Below are positions 1 through 5,292 of a stretch of DNA of 5,292 nt, piece by piece. A program made the translations under genes and the position numbers. How positions within the stretch are numbered: position 1 is the first letter of the stretch; each line of letters opens with the position of its first letter. Location: assembly GCA_021792815.1 (NCBI GenBank), contig JAJYTX010000248.1, positions 1-5,292 of the forward strand, written 5' to 3'. The notes beneath the pieces are model-generated. The model searched no databases. It was not told where the DNA came from and saw nothing but the letters and a program-made list of their open reading frames with translations. The DNA comes from Pseudomonadota bacterium (GTDB taxonomy: Bacteria > Pseudomonadota > Gammaproteobacteria > Steroidobacterales > Steroidobacteraceae).

Positions 1-38
1 GCCGCCGCATTCGAAGGGGGTTCTGGCCCAGTGTTCAT
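1..38 (-). CDS. Partial 5' end of an unidentified ORF running off the left edge
   Basis: The ATG at 38-36 starts a frame reading MNTGPEPPSNAA and then leaves the window, so only 12 codons are visible and no function can be given. The start is supported by a GGGAG Shine-Dalgarno (minus strand, 50-46) with a 7-base spacer. The ATG also overlaps a TGA stop (40-38) of another minus-strand frame in the arrangement TGATG, the same junction seen at 576-578. This suggests translational coupling within a leftward cluster of small genes. The N-terminus is Pro/Ala-rich and has no signal peptide in the part visible. That it is a gene is an inference from the ribosome-binding site and junction only. Confidence 0.4.
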   Translation of the reverse strand, partial: MNTGPEPPSNAA

Positions 39-473
39 CAGTTCGCTCCCGCACGCTGTCCGGAGCGTGGCATTTTGGGTGCCGGGAAGGGAATTTCAAT
101 ATGGACGCGACGGACGGAGGAGGCGGGCACGGCCACGGTGGCCCGTGCCACGACGCGCACCACAGCCAAGGCGGCGAGAAACCCGGTCTGGAGGATCAGG
201 ACGTCCGGGAGCCGTCATGCGCCCACGCCTGGCAGAGAGGCTCTTTCCGAGCCCCACGCGACGGCCAGAAGCCATTGGCACGCCCCCGTAGGGAGCGGCC
301 TCGAGGACCCCGCTCACCAGCGGGTACCGCCGCCGGGCGGCGCAGTCCACAGGCGGGGGTTCAAATCGATAGACGGACCGCTTCCCGAGCTTTGCATGGG
401 GCGACGACCGGGGCAGCACGGACGCGTCCGGCCGGATCAGACGCTCCACATGAATCGCTTCGGGCGGGCAGCG
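38..473 (-). pseudogene. Possible frame-shifted continuation of the small ORF cluster, unknown function
   Basis: No single frame explains this stretch. Relative to the ORF starting at 576, the frame one base over is open from about 473 to a TGA at 98-96. It has strongly G/C-ending codons between about 473 and 215 and reads sensibly at the junction (LPLP followed by PEAIHVERLIRPD). From 214 to the TGA at 40-38 a third frame is open (58 codons, 44 of them ending in G or C). It starts with a hydrophobic, membrane-helix-like run (VLILQTGFLAALAVV) and ends with a basic, Pro-rich tail. It has no ATG near its beginning. Both hops need one extra base in the same direction. Readings: a gene broken by two indels, sequencing error, programmed frameshifting, or separate short genes with non-ATG starts. 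I do not recognise the product. GC-rich DNA keeps false frames open, so confidence is low. Confidence 0.25.
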
Positions 474-576
474 GCAGACGCAACGCTGCCACGTCGGCCA
501 TCGCGACGCGCGCCAAGTGGCGGCACAGAGCGGCCAGATCGTCGAGCTCGTCCCAGCAGCGCAGAAGGAATTCCAT
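361..576 (-). CDS. Small ORF, 71 aa, unknown function, coupled to the upstream ORF
   Basis: The ATG at 576-574 shares one base with the TGA of the preceding ORF (TGATG), so translation is probably by re-initiation; there is no good Shine-Dalgarno of its own. Residues 1-37 look like a genuine helical protein: MEFLLRCWDELDDLAAL followed by CRHLARVAMADVAALR, with two Cys and one Trp. About four fifths of these codons end in G or C. From about residue 40 the composition becomes unstructured and only about half the codons end in G or C. This suggests the visible C-terminus (to the TGA at 363-361) is not the ancestral one and that the frame was shifted near 465-470. I do not recognise the family and assign no function. 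Confidence 0.45.
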   Translation of the reverse strand: MEFLLRCWDELDDLAALCRHLARVAMADVAALRLPLPARSDSCGASDPAGRVRAAPVVAPCKAREAVRLSI

Positions 577-851
577 CAGTGATTGGGCGGACGATCGTCG
601 CTGGAGTTCCGCTCCGGCGGCGCTTCACGCTCCGCATCTCCCTGCCAGGTGCTGCGCATACGTTCCGCCCAGCTCTTGTAGCTCGACCAGGTATTGAGAT
701 TGCGGGTGATGGCCTCGTGCCGCGCCGGGGCGCTGTGCATCCGTTCGTCCCAGTTCGGGAAAGACGCGGACGGCGTCCGGGCCGGCCGAACGGGGTCGGA
801 AGGCTCCTTTCGGGCGGGAAAAACGTCTCGGCCCCTGAATGGTGCGCTCAT
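576..851 (-). CDS. Small ORF, 91 aa, unknown function
   Basis: The start at 851 is chosen because an AGGAG Shine-Dalgarno lies 7 bases upstream (863-859). Longer in-frame starts exist (up to 902) but lack this site. Codons mostly end in G or C, as in the neighbouring housekeeping genes. The protein has a Pro/Arg-rich N-terminus (residues 1-30). A likely helical core at about 32-70 is rich in Trp, Arg and Asn (SFPNWDERMHS, then NLNTWSSYKSWAERMRSTW). The C-terminus is polar and probably disordered. There is no signal peptide or membrane segment, so it is presumably cytoplasmic. Its TGA overlaps the ATG of the next ORF. It is separated from ppnN by 180 bases containing a hairpin and tandem palindromes, so it probably belongs to a different transcription unit. 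I do not recognise the family. Confidence 0.55.
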   Translation of the reverse strand: MSAPFRGRDVFPARKEPSDPVRPARTPSASFPNWDERMHSAPARHEAITRNLNTWSSYKSWAERMRSTWQGDAEREAPPERNSSDDRPPNH

Positions 852-858
852 CACCGGA

Positions 859-863
859 CTCCT
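859..863 (-). promoter_or_regulatory. Ribosome-binding site AGGAG that fixes the start at 851
   Basis: A consensus-like AGGAG on the minus strand sits 7 bases before the ATG at 851-849. It is among the best Shine-Dalgarno sequences in the window and is the reason for preferring the 91-residue form over the longer in-frame ATG at 902. Confidence 0.6.
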
Positions 864-932
864 GTTGCTGCATCGGCAGAGTACGTCTTCCATGACAGTC
901 ATTCAGGAACTGGTTCACAGGCAGACCGACCC

Positions 933-962
933 TTGCCGGCAACGTATTGCCGCGGCAACGTT
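933..962. promoter_or_regulatory. Two adjacent palindromes forming an imperfect tandem repeat; operator-like
   Basis: TTGCCGGCAA (933-942) is a perfect 10-base palindrome and TTGCCGCGGCAA (947-958) a perfect 12-base palindrome. Each is followed by CGT, so the unit TTGCCGGCAACGTA is directly repeated as TTGCCGCGGCAACGTT with a CG inserted at the centre. The dyad centres are 15 bases apart. The pair lies 82-111 bases upstream of the ATG at 851, in the gap after ppnN, where an operator or promoter would be expected. No convincing -35/-10 pair was found with it. Regulatory function is inferred; a nucleic-acid structure or recombination site is also possible. Confidence 0.4.
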
Positions 963-984
963 ATGTCACGTGCACAGCAGCGTC

Positions 985-1010
985 CTGTGCGGTACGAAGG
1001 CTTCGCACAG
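985..1010 (-). terminator. Hairpin just downstream of ppnN; candidate terminator or 3' stabilising stem
   Basis: CTGTGCG (985-991) pairs perfectly with CGCACAG (1004-1010), giving a 7-bp stem with a 12-base loop that can also fold internally (CGAAG/CTTCG). On the minus strand it begins 21 bases after the ppnN stop codon. No T-tract follows it, so it is not a classical intrinsic terminator. It may protect the 3' end or mark the end of the operon together with Rho. Confidence 0.35.
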
Positions 1011-1031
1011 CCGCGGTGGCGCCAGAGGCCA

Positions 1032-2417
1032 CTAGGCCACCAGGCGATAGACAGGTCGATAGACGCTTCCGGGCAGCTTCATGCGGCCTTGGGACACGAA
1101 GGCGCTCAACAGCTCGTCGAGCAGCTGCAGCACGTGCGCATCGCCCGCGAGTTCGTACGGGCCATCGCGCTCGATCGCCTGAATACCGTGCTCTTTGACG
1201 TTGCCGGTCACGATTCCCGAAAAGACGCGCCGCAGATTGGCGGCCAGCTGGTGCACGGGCTGGTCGCGACCGAGGGAGAGCGCCCGCATGGACTCGTGGG
1301 TCACCTGGAACGGCTGCTGAAACTCCGGCGGGACAGCGAGCAGCCAGTTGAAATTATAGGCGTCCCTGCGCTGACGGCGGAACTCGCGGACCGCTTCGAC
1401 GCCATGCACCAGGTGGCGGCCCACATCGGCCGGATCATCGATGATGACGTTAAGACGCCGGAAGGCCTGCTCACCGAGCGTGCCGCGGATGAAGCGGCCG
1501 ATATGATCGAAATAGGCGGCGCTCGAGTGCGGCCCGGTGAGCACCACCGGGAAGGGCTGGTCACGGTTCGCCGGGTCCAGCAGGATCCCAAGCAGGTAGA
1601 GGATCTCCTCGGCCGTGCCAACGCCGCCCGGGAACACCACGATGCCGTGCGCGAAGCGCACGAAGGCTTCGAGGCGTTTCTCGATGTCGGGCATGATCAC
1701 CAGCTGGTTGACGATGGGATTGGGGGGTTCCGCCGCGATGATCCCCGGCTCGGTGATGCCGATGTAGCGGCCATGGCCGATGCGTTGCTTGGCGTGGCCG
1801 ATGGTTGCGCCCTTCATCGGTCCCTTCATCGCGCCCGGACCACAGCCGGTGCACACGTCCAGCCCCCGCAGCCCGAGCTCATAACCGACTCGCTTGGAGT
1901 ACTTGTATTCCTCCCCGCCGATCGAATGTCCGCCCCAGCAGACCACCAGGTTCGGCCGCGCCTTGTAATCGAGCAGCCGGGCGTTGCGCAGGATGTGGAA
2001 CACCGCATTGGTGATCGCACCGGAATCGGTCAGGTCGAACCGACCGCCGGACATGATCTCGTTGGAGGTGAACACCACGTCGCGCAGCACCGCGAACAGA
2101 TGTTCCTTGATCCCCTGGATCATCTGCCCGTCGACGAACGCGGTGGCCGGAGCGTGGTGCATCTCGAGCCGGATACCCCAGGGCTGGCGCATGATGCGGA
2201 TGTCGAAGTCGCGGTAGCGGTCGAAGATCTCCCGCGCATCGTCGGTGGCTGCGCCGCTGTTGAGCACCGCCAGCGCGCACTTGCGAAACAGCGGATACAG
2301 CCCGCCGCGGCCCGAGTCGAGGAGTTTCTCGATTTCGTGCTGCGAAAGGTTCTCCAGGCTGCCGCGGGGATGGACGCGCGCGTCGATGAATTCGGGGTCT
2401 ACGTCGTGGTGATCCAT
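1032..2417 (-). CDS. ppnN: PpnN, LOG-family pyrimidine/purine nucleotide 5'-monophosphate nucleosidase (YgdH)
   Basis: This cytoplasmic enzyme hydrolyses nucleoside 5'-monophosphates to free base and ribose 5-phosphate. In E. coli it is bound and stimulated by (p)ppGpp, linking purine/pyrimidine salvage to the stringent response. The 461-residue product matches E. coli PpnN (454 aa) end to end. About residues 15-145 correspond to the N-terminal DUF4478 domain (GSLENLSQHEIE, LFRKCALAVLNSG, LFAVLRD). About 146-325 form the Rossmann-like LOG/lysine-decarboxylase domain: VVCWGGHSI, then TGCGPGAM (190-197), MPDIEKRLEAFVR, and the signature PGGVGTAEE (263-271). About 330-461 form the DUF3412 domain (RRVFSGIVTGNVKE, RMKLPGSVY). 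All LOG signature residues are intact. The start gives about 12 residues more than E. coli PpnN; no strong Shine-Dalgarno precedes it, but no alternative start lies between. It follows the L,D-transpeptidase by 28 bases, so it is probably cotranscribed. Confidence 0.96.
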   Translation of the reverse strand: MDHHDVDPEFIDARVHPRGSLENLSQHEIEKLLDSGRGGLYPLFRKCALAVLNSGAATDDAREIFDRYRDFDIRIMRQPWGIRLEMHHAPATAFVDGQMIQGIKEHLFAVLRDVVFTSNEIMSGGRFDLTDSGAITNAVFHILRNARLLDYKARPNLVVCWGGHSIGGEEYKYSKRVGYELGLRGLDVCTGCGPGAMKGPMKGATIGHAKQRIGHGRYIGITEPGIIAAEPPNPIVNQLVIMPDIEKRLEAFVRFAHGIVVFPGGVGTAEEILYLLGILLDPANRDQPFPVVLTGPHSSAAYFDHIGRFIRGTLGEQAFRRLNVIIDDPADVGRHLVHGVEAVREFRRQRRDAYNFNWLLAVPPEFQQPFQVTHESMRALSLGRDQPVHQLAANLRRVFSGIVTGNVKEHGIQAIERDGPYELAGDAHVLQLLDELLSAFVSQGRMKLPGSVYRPVYRLVA

Positions 2418-2445
2418 GCGGGAGCGGCGGCCCGGGAGCGTCCGG

Positions 2446-2982
2446 TCAAGGCTTGATATCGATCGGCATGCCGTCTCGCGTCAGCATCCAGATCTGCATC
2501 ATGTCGGCGTCCGAGACCGCGATGCAGCCGTCGGTCCAGTCGTCGTGCCGGTAGTAGTAGAGGGATCCGTGCAGCGTGTTCGGAAGGCCGTGGATCATGA
2601 TCTCCCCGCCGGGCTTCCAGTGGTGCGCCCGGGCACGCGCCCGATCACGCGCATTGGGGTAGGAGATCTGGATCGAGAGGAAGTAATCGCTGCGCGGATC
2701 GCGACGCACCAGCGTGTACCATCCCTGCGGCGTGCGGTAGTCTCCGGATCGCTGCTTGGGCCCGTTCGGCTCGAGGCCGAGATGGATCCTGAACGAGCGC
2801 ACCACCTTGTTCCCGTCCATCAGAAAGAGGCGCCGCTCGGACTTCTGCACCACCACGTGATCGACACGGGGCAGCGCCGGGTCCGACAGGAACGCCACCC
2901 GTGCCACCGGACTGGGGCCGGCATAGGCGAGGGCAGCCGCGCAGCCGAGCAGGCCGGCCAGAAACCGCTTTGGCAATGACAT
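2446..2982 (-). CDS. Exported L,D-transpeptidase-family protein (YkuD domain)
   Basis: L,D-transpeptidases of the YkuD fold act on periplasmic peptidoglycan stem peptides through a Cys nucleophile. They make 3-3 cross-links, attach lipoproteins or swap terminal residues; some relatives (E. coli DpaA/YafK) act as amidases. In the 178-residue form, residues 1-21 are a signal peptide (KR, then FLAGLLGCAAALAYA, cleavage likely after Ala21). Residues about 39-177 are the YkuD domain. It contains IHGLPN (His131) and WTDGCIAVSD (Cys153), equivalent to the usual HG...S/T-x-GC motif, with IAV after the Cys instead of the common I/V-R. The LLGC run makes a weak lipobox possible, with Leu at -2 being atypical. 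The start is uncertain: ATG at 2982, at 3003, and at 3066 are all in frame, and the last overlaps the upstream stop as ATGA. Only 2982 or 3003 gives an ordinary signal peptide. Lying just after a lytic transglycosylase gene supports a wall-remodelling role; the exact substrate is unknown. Confidence 0.9.
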   Translation of the reverse strand: MSLPKRFLAGLLGCAAALAYAGPSPVARVAFLSDPALPRVDHVVVQKSERRLFLMDGNKVVRSFRIHLGLEPNGPKQRSGDYRTPQGWYTLVRRDPRSDYFLSIQISYPNARDRARARAHHWKPGGEIMIHGLPNTLHGSLYYYRHDDWTDGCIAVSDADMMQIWMLTRDGMPIDIKP

Positions 2983-3065
2983 CGTGAGAGTATATGCGCA
3001 CATGAAGCCGCTCGATGTGACATCGTCACGGTGCGGCGGCATTGTGGGTCCGACCACGGACCGCA

Positions 3066-5072
3066 TCAGCCCCCGGCCGAGACCGTCTCGACCTCCGGGA
3101 TCACGAGCCGCGTACCCGGGTGCAGGGTCGCGAAGAAATCGACGTCCGGGTTGTACTGGCGCAGCAGCCAGGACGGCAACGTGGGGAATCGCTGCGTGAG
3201 CACCCACAGTGAATCGCCGCTGCGGGTCAGATAGACCTTCGTCCCCGCGATGTGGTGATCGGCGAAATAGCTGGCATCGAGCGCCCGGTGATAGGCGATG
3301 CGCTGCTGCTCGAACCGCCGTCGCGAGACATGGCGGAAATCGAGCCGGATCCGCTCTCCGATACGGACCGGCTGGTGAAAGCGCATGTGGTTGAGGCGCC
3401 GCAGATCCCAGGCGGTGACGTGCAGCCACTCGGCGTAGTAGCCCAGGGATTCGGCCGCCGCCACCCGGATGGTACCGTTGCGAGCCACGCTGTAATCGGT
3501 CGGATCGGCGCTTCGCGCGGGTCGGCCCGGCGGACCCAGGTTCGGGCTGATCGTCTGCGCCTGCACGTCCGAGACCGGCTGCAGGTCCGCGCCCGGCACC
3601 AGAGGACGCTTTCCGGTCCGCTGCGCCGTCACCGCCGTGGCATCCGGAGCCGGCCGCGGACTGAACGCCGCTGTCCCGTTTACGGCGGCCATGAGCGGCG
3701 CACGCCGGTGCGGCAACAGAATCCGCTCGCCGACGCGCAACAACGCTCCGGGCCGTATCCCGTTGTAACGAGCGAGCGGGTACACACCCATCCGATAGCG
3801 GGCCGCGATGCCCCACAGCGTGTCACCCCGGCGTACCCGGTAACTGGGGGGAACAGGCTGGGCCGCCAGCAGCTGTCGCGGCCCGAGTCTCTGCGCCAGC
3901 ATCGCCGCAGTCCAGCGGGGACCGGTCGCCGGCAGATACAGACGGTAACCCTTCGGCACATCGAGCGCGCCGTCCCACACCAGCAGGCGCAGCGCCGGAT
4001 TGAGCTCCCGGAGCGTCGCCGGCGCGATCCGCAGTGCGCGCTCCAGAGAATCGACAGCCACATATCCGGGCATCGTCACCTCGCGAAAATGCTCCTCCGG
4101 CAGCTTGTGGATGACCCCGAAGTACCGGCGGGCGTGGCGCTCGACTTCCAGTGCCGCGAGAAAGCAGACGTAGAAATTCCGGGAGGCGAAACCGAACATC
4201 GGCGTGTGGTAATCGCGCACCAGGCTGACGATGTTCTTCGTCCCCAGCCGGGCAACGGCCCGCCTCACGCCGGCCAACCCGTGGTTGTAGGCGGTGATGG
4301 CGAGGGGCCAGGTCCCCAGGATGCGGTGGTTGTAGGCGAGCAGCTGCGCGGCGGCTCTCGTGGCGCGGAACGGATCGAGGCGGCCGTCCACGGCGCGGTC
4401 GATCGTGAGAAAGCGCCTCCCCGTCGAGGGCATGAACTGCCACAACCCCGCAGCGCCGTCCTTGGAATAGGCCCGTGGATCGTAAGAGGACTCCACCAGC
4501 GGCAGGGCGGCGAGCGCAGGCGGCAGCCCTTGGCGCTGCAGTGTCCGGGCGATCGCGTGCTGCCAGGCGCCGGAGCGAACCAGACCGGCCCTGAAGCGGT
4601 TCGATTGGCCGAGCTGGAAACGAATGTCGTCGGCGGCCCTGAGCAGCTGCGCCGGCGTCGCTCGTGAACCCCACAGAGCCTTGATGCGCCGCTCCTCGGG
4701 GGTCAAGCCCGCGGCGCCGCGGGCGATCCGGCGCAGCTCCGCGGCGATGCGGTCGCGGGCATCATCGACGATGCGCTGGCGCTCCCGGGGCGAGCTCGAC
4801 GGCGCGAACCGCAAAGTCTGGTAGATGACGCCCAGATCGTACTGGTCGTGCAGGAAGCCGGCATTGGTGTCGATCTGCGTATAGACGCGGATCCAGAAAC
4901 GAACCTCACGCGCGAGCTGAGGAGGATCGGGCAATGCGCTGCCGGCGGTTACACTGCCCGCAGCGGCGAGCGGCCTCGCCGCGTGGGCCCGGGCCCACAC
5001 CGGCACCAGCAGGGCCATCGCCGCCCCGAGAAGAGCCCCACGGGCCACCCTTGCCCGCTTCGTCGAGATCAT
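3066..5072 (-). CDS. MltD-like membrane-exported lytic transglycosylase with LysM repeats
   Basis: It cleaves the MurNAc-GlcNAc bond of peptidoglycan, forming 1,6-anhydro-MurNAc ends, in the periplasm. The 668-residue product starts with a signal peptide (basic RARVAR, then GALLGAAMALLVPVWARA, cleavage near 30-32). About 50-170 is a charged helical N-terminal region (FWIRVYTQIDTNAGFLHDQ; RERQRIVDDARDRIAAELRR). About 172-320 is the GH23 SLT domain: PLVESSYDP with catalytic Glu194, GAAGLWQFMPSTG (206-218), AITAYNHG (258-265) and FGFASRNFY. LysM-type carbohydrate-binding modules follow: a clear one at 411-454 (YRVRRGDTLWGIA), a degenerate one near 527-578, and another at 613-659 (TRSGDSLWVL to RLVIP). 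The region 335-382 may be a further diverged repeat. It is longer than E. coli MltD (452 aa) because of the N-terminal region and the C-terminal LysM extension. The start at 5072 is the first giving a signal peptide; a GGGGTG lies 3 bases upstream, a weak site. It appears to be first gene of the operon. Confidence 0.93.
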   Translation of the reverse strand: MISTKRARVARGALLGAAMALLVPVWARAHAARPLAAAGSVTAGSALPDPPQLAREVRFWIRVYTQIDTNAGFLHDQYDLGVIYQTLRFAPSSSPRERQRIVDDARDRIAAELRRIARGAAGLTPEERRIKALWGSRATPAQLLRAADDIRFQLGQSNRFRAGLVRSGAWQHAIARTLQRQGLPPALAALPLVESSYDPRAYSKDGAAGLWQFMPSTGRRFLTIDRAVDGRLDPFRATRAAAQLLAYNHRILGTWPLAITAYNHGLAGVRRAVARLGTKNIVSLVRDYHTPMFGFASRNFYVCFLAALEVERHARRYFGVIHKLPEEHFREVTMPGYVAVDSLERALRIAPATLRELNPALRLLVWDGALDVPKGYRLYLPATGPRWTAAMLAQRLGPRQLLAAQPVPPSYRVRRGDTLWGIAARYRMGVYPLARYNGIRPGALLRVGERILLPHRRAPLMAAVNGTAAFSPRPAPDATAVTAQRTGKRPLVPGADLQPVSDVQAQTISPNLGPPGRPARSADPTDYSVARNGTIRVAAAESLGYYAEWLHVTAWDLRRLNHMRFHQPVRIGERIRLDFRHVSRRRFEQQRIAYHRALDASYFADHHIAGTKVYLTRSGDSLWVLTQRFPTLPSWLLRQYNPDVDFFATLHPGTRLVIPEVETVSAGG

Positions 5073-5186
5073 TTACACCCCGCTCGCCCGCAGATTCAGC
5101 ACTTCAGTCAATGACTTGAGAGGTTTCGAGTCCGCATTCGGGCCCGGAGATGCCCATCGAGATGTCGACGAACTTTACATCGATTC

Positions 5187-5199
5187 CGCCATCATGGCG
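5187..5199. repeat. Short perfect dyad CGCCAT-C-ATGGCG
   Basis: Six-base arms separated by one base lie 115 bases upstream of the mltD-like start codon. It is operator-like in size and position, close to where a -35 for the weak TGTAAA (5178-5173) would fall. A short dyad can arise by chance in GC-rich DNA. Confidence 0.35.
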
Positions 5200-5240
5200 T
5201 GGACCCTGGTCTCAGCCCTACGACCTCGCCGTCCGGACCG

Positions 5241-5269
5241 CGCGATTCGCGCCCGGAGTGCGAATCGCG
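5241..5269. repeat. Perfect 10-bp inverted repeat with a 9-base spacer
   Basis: CGCGATTCGC (5241-5250) and GCGAATCGCG (5260-5269) are exact reverse complements. Such a stem would form a stable hairpin in RNA from either strand. No T-tract follows on either side, so a standard intrinsic terminator is not supported. A 3' end hairpin of the neighbouring gene beyond the edge, or a protein-binding dyad, is possible. Confidence 0.6.
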
Positions 5270-5292
5270 TCACATTTCCGCCGCTCCGGGAA

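Larger units (their letters stand above)
5073..5292. other. Upstream region of the mltD-like gene; no defensible gene
   Basis: On the minus strand all three frames meet stop codons before the mltD-like start, and none of the fragments resembles a known protein C-terminus (gloB, the usual E. coli neighbour of mltD, was considered and not recognised). On the plus strand a short frame is open from an ATG at 5150 to the right edge, but it has no properly spaced Shine-Dalgarno. The region contains two perfect dyads, listed separately, and presumably holds the promoter for the leftward operon. No convincing -35/-10 pair was found; TGTAAA on the minus strand at 5178-5173 is at best a weak -10. Confidence 0.5.

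Noticed and set aside
52..76. CACGCT/AGCGTG hairpin followed by TTTT on the plus strand, as a terminator
   Set aside because: The stem is only 6 bp and the T-run is four bases. No plus-strand gene is seen ending there, and it overlaps a possible minus-strand coding frame.
72..99. TTGAAA with CAAAAT 16 bases downstream on the minus strand, as a promoter for the left-edge ORF
   Set aside because: The spacing is acceptable, but the elements lie inside a coding-like frame that appears coupled to that ORF. A chance match is as likely.
355..367. GGGGGTTCAAATC, resembling a tRNA T-arm
   Set aside because: The bases after it (GATAG) do not close the 5-bp T stem, and no acceptor, D or anticodon arms are present. 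A partial tRNA-derived att site cannot be supported from this alone.
101..697. Plus-strand ORF beginning with a His-rich segment (GHGHGGPCHDAHH) after an AAGGGA site
   Set aside because: The start looked attractive as a metal-binding protein, but coding character fades after about 50 codons. It then runs antisense to the better-supported small ORFs at 361-851, and its high third-position GC can be explained by the opposite-strand frame.
75..2456. Plus-strand open frame of 793 codons across the left half
   Set aside because: It is antisense to ppnN over most of its length. Its translation is low-complexity with no recognisable domain, whereas the minus strand matches PpnN throughout. Long antisense frames are common in GC-rich genes.
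3252..4667. Plus-strand open frame of 471 codons
   Set aside because: It is entirely antisense to the lytic transglycosylase, whose GH23 and LysM motifs are unambiguous. The plus-strand product resembles no family.
5103..5113. AGTCA-A-TGACT short dyad in the mltD-like leader
   Set aside because: Five-base arms are short enough to occur by chance, and no promoter element is associated with it.
5150..5292. Plus-strand ORF running off the right edge, divergent from the mltD-like gene
   Set aside because: Only 47 codons are visible. GGAG directly abuts the first ATG and is 12 bases from the second, and the translation is not recognisable. It may be real, but the window cannot support it.

Overview
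This is a GC-rich window that looks like a gammaproteobacterial chromosome. The strongest sign is a full-length PpnN (YgdH-type) nucleotide nucleosidase that follows the E. coli protein along its whole length. A finer placement (for example a Xanthomonadales- or Chromatiales-like lineage) is only a guess from base composition. Every gene I can support lies on the minus strand. The long plus-strand open frames are antisense shadows of these genes.

Right to left, in the direction of transcription: 5073-5292 is a probable leader or intergenic region with two perfect dyads and no gene I can defend. 5072-3066 encodes an exported MltD-like lytic transglycosylase with LysM repeats. 2982-2446 encodes a small exported L,D-transpeptidase (YkuD fold, Cys active site); its frame is open back to an ATG that overlaps the mltD-like stop. 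2417-1032 encodes PpnN, 28 bases further on. The close spacing suggests one transcription unit that combines peptidoglycan cleavage, peptidoglycan re-linking or tailoring, and an alarmone-regulated nucleotide-salvage enzyme.

Below 1032 the character changes. A hairpin follows ppnN, then come two adjacent near-identical palindromes (933-958). After these is a run of small, unrecognised minus-strand frames: a 91-residue ORF with a clear Shine-Dalgarno, a second ORF coupled to it by TGATG, and a stretch to the left edge where coding-like third-position GC moves between frames. This may be a frameshifted gene or a set of very short genes. The start of another ORF, with a good Shine-Dalgarno, lies at the left edge. 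I could not assign a function to any of these small ORFs; they are the most novel part of the window. I see no mobile element, CRISPR array or RNA gene.
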